Shown: one piece after another, positions 1 to 17,266 of the stretch | Layout of the letters: every line of letters starts with the position of its first letter | Numbering within the stretch: the stretch's first letter is position 1 | Origin: Pyxidicoccus sp. MSG2 | GTDB lineage: Bacteria; Myxococcota; Myxococcia; Myxococcales; Myxococcaceae | DNA: 64,000 nucleotides | Reading direction: 5' to 3' | Assembly: GCF_026626705.1 (NCBI RefSeq) | Contig: NZ_JAPNKC010000001.1 | Location: 4,650,001-4,714,000 of the forward strand | Notes under the pieces: model-generated | What the model saw: the letters and a program-made list of their open reading frames with translations, nothing else | Told to the model about the DNA's origin: nothing | Database searches by the model: none | Made by a program: the position numbers and the translations under genes

Positions 1-7619
<7,619 letters not shown>

Positions 7620-7652
7620 GCCATGATCCCATGTGAAGCAGGGTGTTTCGAG

Positions 7653-7728
7653 TCGGGATGACTGGATTCGAACCAGCGACCTCGCGCACCCCAAGCGCGC
7701 GCTCTTGTCCAAGCTGAGCTACATCCCG
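7653..7728 (-). tRNA. tRNA-Pro (anticodon GGG)
   Basis: A reverse-strand cloverleaf has a fully paired acceptor CGGGATG/CATCCCG, D arm GCTC/GAGC, anticodon stem CGCGC/GCGCG with loop TTGGGGT (anticodon GGG), and T arm with TTCGAAT. The discriminator is A. It lies 22 bp upstream (in its own direction) of tRNA-Ala, so the two are probably co-transcribed. Confidence 0.93.
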
Positions 7729-7731
7729 ATA

Positions 7732-7803
7732 AGCAGTCGGCGGGACTCGAACCCGCATCGTCCTGAGTGGCGCTCAGGTGCCTCACCTCTCGGCCACGGC
7801 TGC
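7732..7803 (-). tRNA. tRNA-like gene, GCC in anticodon position, atypical
   Basis: A reverse-strand sequence folds as a tRNA: acceptor GCAGCCG/CGACTGC with one C-A mismatch, D arm GCC/GGC, stem CCTGA/TCAGG, and T arm GCGGG/CCCGC with TTCGAGT. The anticodon loop reads GCGCCAC, so the near-universal U33 is C and the formal anticodon is GCC (Gly). The D arm resembles serine tRNAs, but there is no long variable arm. It may be a decayed or specialised tRNA; the amino-acid assignment is not safe. Confidence 0.6.
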
Positions 7804-7831
7804 ATGTGTTGCGAACGGACCCGGAAACAGC

Positions 7832-7865
7832 AGAGGCCGGGTTCCCCTCTGGGAGCCCGGCCTCT
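7832..7865 (-). terminator. Stem-loop terminator after the 36-codon gene
   Basis: A strong inverted repeat has arms agaggccggg and cccggcctct, with further partial pairing inward and a short loop. It lies 38 bp beyond the stop of the small reverse-strand gene at 7904-8014 and just before the tRNA cluster. A modest T-rich run follows on the reverse strand. Confidence 0.65.
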
Positions 7866-7903
7866 GGTCACCTCGCGGCTTCGGGTGACGAAGCGTGCGG
7901 GCG

Positions 7904-8014
7904 TCAGAGTCCGGGCGGTCGACCGCCAGCGGCGGGACCGGGCACGGGGGCGGGAGCGGTGGCAGGGTTGTTGAGGGACTCGGGGTTCATCAGGTTCAGG
8001 TTCGTCGTGTTCAT
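7904..8014 (-). CDS. Unrecognised 36-aa peptide
   Basis: This is a short gene with a strong ribosome site (AAAGGAG, about 7 bases before the ATG) and a stem-loop terminator just downstream, both of which support real expression. The N-terminal half is Asn/Leu-rich (MNTTNLNLMNPESLNN). The C-terminal half is Ala/Pro/Gly-rich and ends in PPGL. There is no Cys, Lys or aromatic residue, no signal peptide and no membrane segment. It stands alone between the tRNA cluster and a divergent lipoprotein gene. I recognise no family. It could be a small regulatory or secreted peptide, or a precursor peptide, but no modifying enzyme lies next to it. Confidence 0.6.
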   Translation of the reverse strand: MNTTNLNLMNPESLNNPATAPAPVPGPAAGGRPPGL

Positions 8015-8198
8015 GGTCACCGCTCCTTTCAGCGAAAAGAGACGCGGTGGAAAATCAATGCCTGACACGCGGCTGTCGCATCCTCCGGCTGACACCTCCG
8101 GACGCCCCGGGGCTGACCCGAGGGGGTGAATGGAGGTAAGAGGAGGGAAGAGTCCGTCTCCCCCAGGCCGAAGGGGTCCTGGACGGCCTCTCCCCTCG

Positions 8199-9542
8199 AT
8201 GAAGACCGCCCCCCTGCTCGCCCTCACAGCGCTGGTCGCCCTCTGTGGCTGTGCGGCGTCCGACGACTCCGCCTGCATCGTCAACCCGCTCAACGCGGGC
8301 TCCACCGGCCTGACCTCGTTACGTGTGGGTGTCCCGGCGTCGTTCGAGGTCTCCGCCGTCCAGACGCTCTCCTGCAACGACACCGCCGCCTCCCAGCGGC
8401 CGGACAGCGTCTCCGCGGAGGTGTTCGACCCGGACAACCACCTGCTCCCCTCCGAGGTGAGTCTCACGGTGAACGGAATGTCCGCCTTCGTCCGTTTCAC
8501 TCCCAGGACGAGCGGGCGACACCACGTCCTCGTCGCCTTCGCGCCCGTGGGCAGCGTCCAGCAGTTGGGCGTCTACGTGGCGCGGGACTGGAGCGGGAGC
8601 CCCACCGCCACCACGCTGCCGCTGCCCCGCTGCACCCAGCTGGACCGCACCACGCGGGGCACCTGGCTGTGTGACGGCGTGGCGCTGCACGAGGGTGGGC
8701 GCACGCAGCGGCTCGGAACCTCCACGCTGGCGCCGGACGTGGCGGTGGCCGGGAATGTCGTCTGGGTGGTGGGCAGCGAGGGCCGCGTGCGCCGCTTCGT
8801 GGACAACGGCACCGAGCTGGAGCTGACCGGCTCGCTGCTGCTCAGCATCGGCGCGTCGGTGTCGACCATCCAGAGCCGGCTCGCCTCGGAGCGCGAGCTG
8901 TGGGTGCTCGACAGCCAGCGCCTGCACCGCTTCACCTTCTCGGACACCGGCGTCCTCGCCACCGCGGGCACTCCCCCTGTGTGGCCCTCGGGCGGCGAGC
9001 GGTCCCTCGGCACCGACAGCGCGTCGGGGCTGCTGGTGCGCACAGCCCCGAACCGGGTGCGGGTGGTGCGGGTCATCAACTGGCCGAACAGCGAGGCGTG
9101 CCCGTTCCAGCTCGGGCCGGACGGCGCCTTCGCCGCCACGGATGAGCCCTGCCTGCCGCTGCCGGGCCAGCCGGTGGGCTTCGAGGAGGGCGTGGTGTGG
9201 ACGCGCGTCGGCGAGCCCTTCCAGGCGGCCGGGCAGACGCTGCGCCGGTGGGTCGTCTCCGGTGACACGCTGGTGGAGCAGGGCTCGCTGGTGCTGGACG
9301 GACAAATCGAGGGCGTCTTCTCGCCACTGCGCGCCGGGTTCATCGTCCCCGACATCCGCCTGGGCAGCTTCTCCGTGCTGCCGGTGGTGTCCCCGGAGCA
9401 GGGCCCGCTGGGGCTGGAGCTGCTCCCCGGCAACCCGCAGCTGGGCACCGAGCTGCGCCTCGCGTCCCCCCGCTTCTACTGGGAGGGCGACAACCGGCTG
9501 AACAACGCCAGCACCGTGGTGTACGAGCGCTCCGCGGGCTGA
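8199..9542 (+). CDS. Hypothetical lipoprotein, 447 aa
   Basis: The protein begins with a signal sequence (MKTAPLLALTALVALCGC) whose last Cys fits a lipobox, so it should be a membrane-anchored exported lipoprotein. The mature part is rich in short beta-like segments with repeated V-x-V and G-x-L patterns, and may form a propeller-like or Ig-like fold. No enzymatic motif is visible. The ATG at 8199 is chosen because it puts the signal peptide at the N-terminus; an in-frame ATG at 8130 would add an Arg/Pro-rich stretch. It is transcribed divergently from the small gene at 7904-8014. Function unknown. Confidence 0.8.
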   Translation: MKTAPLLALTALVALCGCAASDDSACIVNPLNAGSTGLTSLRVGVPASFEVSAVQTLSCNDTAASQRPDSVSAEVFDPDNHLLPSEVSLTVNGMSAFVRFTPRTSGRHHVLVAFAPVGSVQQLGVYVARDWSGSPTATTLPLPRCTQLDRTTRGTWLCDGVALHEGGRTQRLGTSTLAPDVAVAGNVVWVVGSEGRVRRFVDNGTELELTGSLLLSIGASVSTIQSRLASERELWVLDSQRLHRFTFSDTGVLATAGTPPVWPSGGERSLGTDSASGLLVRTAPNRVRVVRVINWPNSEACPFQLGPDGAFAATDEPCLPLPGQPVGFEEGVVWTRVGEPFQAAGQTLRRWVVSGDTLVEQGSLVLDGQIEGVFSPLRAGFIVPDIRLGSFSVLPVVSPEQGPLGLELLPGNPQLGTELRLASPRFYWEGDNRLNNASTVVYERSAG

Positions 9543-9635
9543 CGTGCGGACGCTCCTCGCGGAAGTCCTCTCCGCCGCCAATGGCACGGGCGGGGAGGAT
9601 GGCAACGCGTCGCTCCGCCATCACCTTTGGGCGGG

Positions 9636-12227
9636 ATGACGGAAGCCAGTCCAGCTCTGAGGGAGGACCGTGCTCCCCTGCTCGTCGTGGTGGCCCCACC
9701 GGCGGAGGGGCTGGACCTGGAAGCCATGCTGGCCCCGCTGGGGCACCCCATCCACCGCATGAGCCCCACGAAGGCGGTAGCCGTGGGAGGCTCCGCCGAG
9801 CCCCCCGTCTGCGTCCTCATCGACGCACGGCCGGGCTGGGCGGCCGGCTTCGAGCGCGCCAGCCGGCTGCGCGCGGTACCGGCGCTGAAGCACACGCCCC
9901 TCCTGTTGGTGGGGCAGGCCTCCTGCGAGGAGGCGGACCTGCTGCGCGGCGATGCGCTGGGGCGGGTGGACTTCCTGATGGAGCCGCTCCACCCGGCCAT
10001 CGTCCGCGCCAAGGTGCGCACGTTCCTCGAGCTGCGGCACCAGGATGCCTCCATGCGGGACGCCCTGGAGCGCGCCGCGCACGCGGAGGGCGCGGCGCGC
10101 GAGAGCGAGCGCATGCTGAGCACCCTGCTGGGAAACGTCCCGGGCATGGTGTACCGCAGCCGCTACGAGCACCCCTGCCCCCTCGTCTACGCCAGCGAAG
10201 GCACCCGGGCCCTCTGTGGCTACGGCCCCGAGGACTTCCTCCTGGGCAACCTGCGGTGGGGGGACCTCATCCGCCCCGACGACTACGCGCGCATCTGGAA
10301 GGAGATGGAGGAGGCGCTCGCCGTCCACGCGCCCTTCACCCTCACCTACCGCATCCGCACCCGCGCCGGAGAAGAACGGTGGATGTGGGAGCGCGGCGTG
10401 GGCCTCTTCGGCCCCGACGGAACGGTGCAGCTGCTGGAGGGCTTCGTCACCGACATCACCGTCTTCCGGCGCGCGCAGGACGAGCGTGAGCGGCTCATGG
10501 CCGCGCAGCAGTCGGAGAGAGCCAAGCTGGAGGCCATCATCCAGCAGCTCCCCGTCGCGGTGCACATCGCCGAGGCGCCCTCCGGCCGCACGCTGCACGC
10601 CAATGGCGAGGCCGAGCGGCTGCTCGGCCACGCGATGCTGGAGACCCACTGCATCGACGACTTCGCCCGCTACCACGCCGTGCACCCGGACGGGCGCCGC
10701 TACAAGGGCGAGGAGTACCCCATTGCCCGGGTGCTGCTCACCGGGGAGCCCTGGGGCGAGGAGGACCTGTTCTACAGCCGCCCCGACGGCGCCCTGCGCA
10801 TCTTCCGCATCAAGGCCGGCCCCATCCACGACAGGCAGGGGAAGCTCCAGGCGGTGGTGGCGGGCTTCGTCGACATCACCGAGCTGAAGCGGTCCAAGGA
10901 GGACCAGACCTTCCTCGCGGCGGTGAGCGAGACGCTGGCCAGCTCGCTGGAGGCGGAGGCCACGCTCTCCCGGGTGGTGCGGCAGTGCGTCCCCCACCTG
11001 GGCGACGGCTGCTTCCTGGACCTGGTGGAGCCCGAGGGCGGCCTCCACCGGCTCGCGGTGGCGCACCTGGACCCGGCCCGGGAGCTGCTGGTGCGGGAGC
11101 TGTCGCGGCGCTACCCCCCCCAGCTCGAGGCCCCCCACGGCCCCGCCGCGGCCATCCGCACCGGGGAGACCTGGTGCGAGCCCTTCGTCGACGACGAGGT
11201 GCTCTCCCGCTTCGCGCTGGACGCCCCGCAGCTGGAGCTGCTGCGCGCGCTGGGCATCACCTCGATGCTGTCGGTGCCGCTGCGCTCCAGGGACCAGGTG
11301 CTGGGGGCGCTGACGTTCATCCACGGGCGCCCGGACCGCCACCATGACGCCCAGGACCAGCGCGTGGCGGAGGACCTGGCGCGCCGGGCCGCGCTCGCGC
11401 TGGACAACGCGCGCCTCTACACCGAGGCCCAGGCCGCGGTGCGCGTGCGCGACGAGTTCCTCTCCGTGGCTTCGCATGAGCTGCGGACACCGCTGACGCC
11501 CCTGCAGCTCACGCTGGCCACGCTGGCGCGCGAGCTGTGGCGGGACGGCATCGCCTCGCACGACGCGCGGGCGCGGCACCACCTGGACATGGCGCGCGCG
11601 CAGGTGCGCAAGCTGACGTCGCTGGTGGGCGCGCTGCTGGACGTGGGGCGCCTCAACCACGGGCAGTTGACGCTGGAGCTGGCGGAGACGGACCTGGGCG
11701 AGGTGCTGCGCGAGGTGACGGACTGGTTCACGCCCGAGGCCGCGAAGGCGGGCTCGCGGCTGAGGCTCGAGTACGCGGAGGACACGCACGGCAGATGGGA
11801 CCGGCTCCGGCTGGAGCAGATTGTCACCAACCTGCTCTCCAACGCCATCCGCTATGGCGGCGGCGGCGACATCCATGCCCGCGTGGAGGACCTGGGAGAC
11901 CAGGTGCGGCTGACGGTGCGGGACGAGGGCATCGGCATCTCCCCGAAGGACCAGGAGCGCATCTTCGGCCGCTTCGAGCGCGCCGTGTCCGGCCGGCACT
12001 ACGGAGGGCTGGGGCTGGGCCTCTTCATCACCCGCAACCTCGTGGAGGCGATGGGCGGCCGCATCCAGGTGGAGAGCCGGCCGAAGCAGGGCTCCACCTT
12101 CATCGTCACCCTGCCCCGCGCCGGCCCCCGGGCCGGGAGCGAGGTCCCCGAGCCCACCGGCCGCCCGGCGAAGGTCCTCGGGGCCGTTGGAGCCCACACG
12201 GACGGTGCGGGCTCCGGCCCCGGGTAA
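9636..12227 (+). CDS. Sensor histidine kinase with receiver-like, PAS and GAF domains
   Basis: This is a soluble two-component sensor kinase of 863 aa with no membrane segments. The order is a receiver-like domain (about 15-130), a PAS domain (about 165-285), a second PAS (about 300-420), a GAF domain (about 430-590), HisKA with SHELRTP (His614), and an HATPase domain with N-box (NLLSNA), DEGIGI and GLGLGLF. The receiver keeps a candidate Asp (VLIDARPG), but the conserved Lys before Pro is Glu (DFLMEPLHP), so phosphorylation there is doubtful. The start is the ATG at 9636 rather than a TTG three codons upstream. No partner regulator is adjacent. The signal is unknown. Confidence 0.9.
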   Translation: MTEASPALREDRAPLLVVVAPPAEGLDLEAMLAPLGHPIHRMSPTKAVAVGGSAEPPVCVLIDARPGWAAGFERASRLRAVPALKHTPLLLVGQASCEEADLLRGDALGRVDFLMEPLHPAIVRAKVRTFLELRHQDASMRDALERAAHAEGAARESERMLSTLLGNVPGMVYRSRYEHPCPLVYASEGTRALCGYGPEDFLLGNLRWGDLIRPDDYARIWKEMEEALAVHAPFTLTYRIRTRAGEERWMWERGVGLFGPDGTVQLLEGFVTDITVFRRAQDERERLMAAQQSERAKLEAIIQQLPVAVHIAEAPSGRTLHANGEAERLLGHAMLETHCIDDFARYHAVHPDGRRYKGEEYPIARVLLTGEPWGEEDLFYSRPDGALRIFRIKAGPIHDRQGKLQAVVAGFVDITELKRSKEDQTFLAAVSETLASSLEAEATLSRVVRQCVPHLGDGCFLDLVEPEGGLHRLAVAHLDPARELLVRELSRRYPPQLEAPHGPAAAIRTGETWCEPFVDDEVLSRFALDAPQLELLRALGITSMLSVPLRSRDQVLGALTFIHGRPDRHHDAQDQRVAEDLARRAALALDNARLYTEAQAAVRVRDEFLSVASHELRTPLTPLQLTLATLARELWRDGIASHDARARHHLDMARAQVRKLTSLVGALLDVGRLNHGQLTLELAETDLGEVLREVTDWFTPEAAKAGSRLRLEYAEDTHGRWDRLRLEQIVTNLLSNAIRYGGGGDIHARVEDLGDQVRLTVRDEGIGISPKDQERIFGRFERAVSGRHYGGLGLGLFITRNLVEAMGGRIQVESRPKQGSTFIVTLPRAGPRAGSEVPEPTGRPAKVLGAVGAHTDGAGSGPG

Positions 12228-12345
12228 CAGTCGCGAGAAAAAGCGCGGAAAGTCGCCTGCCTGCCTCTCGCGGTGCCCACGGCCCGGGTGTAGAGAGGCC
12301 CGCGCGCCGCGCGTACCGAGCGCTCCACCCGCCGGAGGTGAGCCG

Positions 12346-13671
<1,326 letters not shown>

Positions 13672-13711
13672 CGCTGGCGGGCCGTTGGCCTTCCGCGCGG
13701 GAGGCACGGCC

Positions 13712-14635
13712 ATGATTCGCACCACGCCCAAGCGCACGCTCACCCTCGAAGCCCCGGAGGAGCCCGGCCGCGCCGCGCACGTTTCCGCGGCCAGTGGCCT
13801 GGTGCGCGCGGGGCCGTGGCTCTACATCGTCGCGGATGATGCCCTGCACCTGGCCGTCTTCCCGCTGACGGGCGACGCACCGGGGAAGAGCGTGCGCCTC
13901 TTTCCGGGCGTGCTTCCCGACGAGCCGAGGGCGCGCAAGGCGGCCAAGCCCGACCTGGAGGCGCTGTGCCTGCTGGGGCCGCTCGCGGACGCGCCGCATG
14001 GGGCGCTGCTGGCGCTGCCCTCGGGCTCGGCCCAGACGCGGCTGCGCGGGGCGGTGGTGCCGCTGGGCGCGGACGGGACGCTGGCGGGCACGGTGCGGAC
14101 GGTGGACTGCACGGCGCTGTACGCGCAGCTCACGCGGGAGTTGGGGCCGCTGAACATCGAAGGCGCGGCGGTGGTGGGCGGGCGGCTGCGGCTGCTCAAC
14201 CGGGGCAACGGGGACGTGGGCGTGGACGCGCTGGTGGACCTGGACCTGGAGCGCGCACGGCGCGGGCTGGAGGTGGGCACGCTGGGGCCGGACGTGGTGC
14301 GCACCACGCGGCGGTGGGAATTGGGCCGGGCGGGTGGCGTACGGCTGTCCTTCACGGATGCGTCGCCGCTGCCGGACGGGCGGCTGGTCTTCACCGCGGC
14401 GGCGGAGGACACGCGCGACGCCTACGCGGATGGAAGGGTGACGGGCTCCGCGGTGGGCGTGCTGGCGCCGGATGGCACGCCGGTGTTCCTGGACGCGGTG
14501 GACGCGAAGGTGAAGCTGGAGGGCGTGGACGCGCGCGTGGAGGGTGGGCGCGTGCACGTGTTGCTGGTGGCTGACGCGGACGACCCGGCGGTGGCGGCAC
14601 CGCTCTTGGAGGCGGTGCTCGACGTGCCGGCGTGA
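13712..14635 (+). CDS. Conserved hypothetical, esterase-like beta-propeller
   Basis: A 307-aa protein of unknown function with no signal peptide. It has repeated strand-rich blocks with D/G turns (VVPLGADGTLAG, SPLPDGRLVFTAAAEDT, GVLAPDGTPVF) typical of a propeller, and resembles esterase-like/phytase-like hypothetical proteins. The start at 13712 follows a GGGAGG element (8-9 base spacing). It lies 40 bp after mgtE on the same strand and may be co-transcribed. It converges with the TPR lipoprotein gene, leaving a single base between the stops. Confidence 0.75.
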   Translation: MIRTTPKRTLTLEAPEEPGRAAHVSAASGLVRAGPWLYIVADDALHLAVFPLTGDAPGKSVRLFPGVLPDEPRARKAAKPDLEALCLLGPLADAPHGALLALPSGSAQTRLRGAVVPLGADGTLAGTVRTVDCTALYAQLTRELGPLNIEGAAVVGGRLRLLNRGNGDVGVDALVDLDLERARRGLEVGTLGPDVVRTTRRWELGRAGGVRLSFTDASPLPDGRLVFTAAAEDTRDAYADGRVTGSAVGVLAPDGTPVFLDAVDAKVKLEGVDARVEGGRVHVLLVADADDPAVAAPLLEAVLDVPA

Positions 14636-14636
14636 G

Positions 14637-15539
14637 TCAGTTGTGCTCGGTGGAGGCTTCTTCGGGCTTGCCGCCCACGGCCTCCAGCGAGCTGCGCGCC
14701 GGACGGTTGCGGTCGAAGGCGGCCTCGCGGCCCACGGCCTCCGAATGCGTGTTGGCGATGCGCTTGCGGGCGCGGGAGATGTAGTCCTGCACGAGCGAGG
14801 GGTCCGGGTGCGTCTTCAGCGCCTCCACCCAGGTCTCGATGGCCTTCTCGTTCTCCCCGGAGTCGGCCTTCAGCTTGCCCATCTCGAAGAGGGCGTGCGG
14901 GGCGAGCTCGGAGTCGGGGAAGCGCGTGCGCAGGTCCGCGAAGGCGCGCGAGGCCTCCTGGCGGCGGCCCTCCATCATCGCGATGGCCTGGGCCTGGAGG
15001 AAGAGGGAGTCGTCCACGAAGGCGCTGGTGGGGAAGCGCTCGGTGAGGCGGCGCGTCTCCAGCTCGCACTGCTGGTAGTCCTGCAGCTCGAAGTAGAGCT
15101 TGGCGACCTGGTAGTGCAGCTCGGCGCCCTGGGGCGGGTTGAGCTTGAGGGCGGCGGTGAGCTGGTCGATGGAGCCGCGCAGGTCGCGGTAGTGCACGCG
15201 GAGCAGCTCCGCGAGGATGATGCGGGCGTCGAGCGCCTCGGGCGAGTCGGGGCACTGCTGGATGAGCTCGCGGTAGACGCCGACGGCTTCCTTCACCTTG
15301 CGCTGCTCCAGCCAGTAGACGTCGGCGGCGCCCTTGAGGGCGCGGGCGCGGAGGACGAGGGCCTCGGCGGACTCATCGTGGCGGAGAGCGTCGAAGGCCT
15401 TGCGGTACTCGACGAGGGCCTCGTCGGGACGCTTCTCGAAAGTGGCGTCGCGAGCGCGTTGGAGGTGGTCCACGGGCTTGTCGCGGCAGCCCGTGCTGGC
15501 CAGGGCCAGGAGGGCGAGCGCGAAGCGCAGACGGCGCAC
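14637..15539 (-). CDS. TPR lipoprotein
   Basis: A 300-aa exported lipoprotein: the signal ends in LALASTGC, giving a lipid-anchored Cys. The rest is a run of tetratricopeptide-type helices (for example AVGVYRELIQQCPDSPEALD, then ELHYQVAKLYFEL) like outer-membrane assembly lipoproteins, and probably a protein-protein scaffold. The start is GTG at 15539 with GGAGG seven bases upstream; the G of this GTG is also the last base of the preceding gene's TAG, so translation is probably coupled. The N-terminal extension possible upstream would bury the signal peptide. Confidence 0.82.
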   Translation of the reverse strand: MRRLRFALALLALASTGCRDKPVDHLQRARDATFEKRPDEALVEYRKAFDALRHDESAEALVLRARALKGAADVYWLEQRKVKEAVGVYRELIQQCPDSPEALDARIILAELLRVHYRDLRGSIDQLTAALKLNPPQGAELHYQVAKLYFELQDYQQCELETRRLTERFPTSAFVDDSLFLQAQAIAMMEGRRQEASRAFADLRTRFPDSELAPHALFEMGKLKADSGENEKAIETWVEALKTHPDPSLVQDYISRARKRIANTHSEAVGREAAFDRNRPARSSLEAVGGKPEEASTEHN

Positions 15540-15790
15540 TAGCAGGCCTCCGGAATCACGGCGACGCAGCGGGAGTCCTCGCAGCGCACGCACTCGGCGA
15601 TGGGGGAGACATCGGTGACGCAGACGTTCACACGGGACGTGCGGGGACAGTCCTCGGAGGTGACGCAGCGGTAGACCTCCCCGTTGTCACGGGTGATGTC
15701 CTCGGCCGTCGAGCCACAGACCTCCAGGTCATTGCATCCGAGGAGGCCCACCGCGATGGCGGCAAACGCTCCATAAGCGTCGCGTCTCAC
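15539..15790 (-). CDS. Small Cys-rich lipoprotein
   Basis: An 83-aa protein starting at GTG 15790 with a short signal and LLGC lipobox. The mature part carries eight further Cys in patterns such as ECVRCEDSRC, suggesting a disulfide-knotted extracytoplasmic domain. It resembles short Cys-rich repeats found in many myxobacterial surface proteins. A GTG at 15826 is an alternative start. Its TAG overlaps the GTG of the TPR lipoprotein by one base, so the two probably work as a pair. Function unknown. Confidence 0.65.
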   Translation of the reverse strand: MRRDAYGAFAAIAVGLLGCNDLEVCGSTAEDITRDNGEVYRCVTSEDCPRTSRVNVCVTDVSPIAECVRCEDSRCVAVIPEAC

Positions 15791-15986
15791 GGCGGCGGTT
15801 CTAGCCGGATTCGCCCGCGCCGTCACGGAACGCGCCGTTTGCCTGCCCGCCCTCAGGCCGGGCGGGCCAGGGGGAGGGAAACGGGAAAGACGGGTGTGTC
15901 AGGAAGAACCCGGGCGGCCAGTTCCAGGTGCCTCGAGGCCTCCGGGTACCTGCTGCGCGTTAGGCTGCACCGCGAGGAGCGTGTTC

Positions 15987-16436
15987 ATGTCCGAGGTCAT
16001 CCAGTTCTACAGCGTTACCGACGACCACGGCTGGTGCTCGAACTTCGCGCTCTACCCCATCAAGCTCCGAGGCAGGACGTGGCCCACGAGCGAGCACTAC
16101 TTCCAGGCCCTGAAGTTCGAGGACGCCGAGGACCAGGAAGAGGTCCGCAAGGCCCGCACGCCGATGCTCGCCGCGAGCATGGGTAGAGATCGCAAGCGCA
16201 AGCTGCGCCGCGACTGGGAGTCCACCAAGGTCTCCGTCATGCGCGAGGCCGTCCGAGCGAAGTTCACCCAGCACGCGGACCTCACCCGCCTCCTGCTCGA
16301 CACCGGTGACGCGAAGCTCGTCGAGCACACGGACAATGACGACTACTGGGGCGATGGCGGCGACGGCAGCGGGAAGAACATGCTCGGCCGCATCCTGATG
16401 GAGGTCCGCGAGGAATTGCGGAAACAACACGCATGA
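15987..16436 (+). CDS. NADAR family protein (YbiA-like)
   Basis: A 149-aa member of the NADAR/YbiA family, whose characterised members hydrolyse N-glycosidic bonds in early riboflavin intermediates or ADP-ribosylated substrates. Family features are visible: FYSVTDDHGWCSNFA near the N-terminus, then W-P-T-S-E-H-Y-F-Q-A-L-K-F, and the C-terminal DYWGDGGDGSGKNMLGR. Length fits the family. The start at 15987 follows GAGGAGCG. The stop overlaps the ATG of the SDR gene (ATGA), so the two are translationally coupled. The substrate here is inference. Confidence 0.9.
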   Translation: MSEVIQFYSVTDDHGWCSNFALYPIKLRGRTWPTSEHYFQALKFEDAEDQEEVRKARTPMLAASMGRDRKRKLRRDWESTKVSVMREAVRAKFTQHADLTRLLLDTGDAKLVEHTDNDDYWGDGGDGSGKNMLGRILMEVREELRKQHA

Positions 16437-17266
16437 GCCTGCCCCCACGTCCCCGAGCCGTCGTCACCGGTGCAGGCAGCGGCCTCGGCCGTGCGCTCTG
16501 CGAGGAGCTCGCACGGCGACAGGCCCGCGTGCTCGTCTCCGACATCAACGCGGCCGCCGCCGAGGAGACCGCCCAGCGCGTTCGTGCCGCCGGTGGCGAG
16601 GCCCACGTCCACGTGTGTGACGTCTCCAACCCGGAGCAGGTGGAAGCCCTCGCCCTGGCCGCCGAGCGCGCCTTCGGCGGCGTGGACCTGCTCGTCAACA
16701 ACGCGGGCGTGCTGAGCGCGGGCCGCGTGGGGGAGCTACCGCTCGCGGACTGGAAGCACGTGTTGGACGTCAACCTGTGGGGCGTCATCCACGGCTGCCA
16801 TGCCTTCGTCCCCCGGCTTCGCAAGCAGGGCTCGGGGCACATCCTCAACATCGCCTCGGCGGCGGGGCTCATGTACGCGCCCGACCTCGCGCCCTACAAC
16901 GCGTCCAAGGCCGCGGTGGTGGCACTCTCCGAGACGCTCTCCGCCGAAGTGCGCGCGGCAGGCATCGGCGTCACCGTCGCCTGCCCCACCTTCTTCCGCA
17001 CCAACATCGCCAACGCGGGCCGCTACTCCGACGGCACGCTCCGCACCCTGGGGACGCGGATGGTGGAAACGGCCCGCGTGGGACCGGACGTCGTCGCACG
17101 GAAGCTCCTGAAGGCCGTGGACCGTGGTGCGCTCTACGTGCTCCCCATGGCCGATGCGCGCTGGGGCTGGCGCTTCCGACGCCTGGCTCCCGGCCTGTTC
17201 CACCGCGCCGTCATCGCCTTCGATGGCTACATGCGCAAGCGCCTGCTGCGGCAGGGCAAGCCATGA
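16433..17266 (+). CDS. Short-chain dehydrogenase/reductase
   Basis: A classical SDR of 277 aa using NAD(P). The nucleotide-binding motif TGAGSGLG is near residue 12, NNAG near 90, and the catalytic Ser with YNASK (Tyr-x3-Lys) near 140-160. A long C-terminal segment ends in basic residues (YMRKRLLRQG), as in membrane-associated SDRs with unknown substrates. It starts inside the stop of the NADAR gene (ATGA), and its own TGA overlaps the ATG of a 20-codon frame. Confidence 0.92.
   Translation: MSLPPRPRAVVTGAGSGLGRALCEELARRQARVLVSDINAAAAEETAQRVRAAGGEAHVHVCDVSNPEQVEALALAAERAFGGVDLLVNNAGVLSAGRVGELPLADWKHVLDVNLWGVIHGCHAFVPRLRKQGSGHILNIASAAGLMYAPDLAPYNASKAAVVALSETLSAEVRAAGIGVTVACPTFFRTNIANAGRYSDGTLRTLGTRMVETARVGPDVVARKLLKAVDRGALYVLPMADARWGWRFRRLAPGLFHRAVIAFDGYMRKRLLRQGKP

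Noticed and set aside
12228..12345. Magnesium riboswitch (M-box) ahead of mgtE
   Set aside because: Only a 7-bp dyad is visible and the leader is too short for the full M-box fold.
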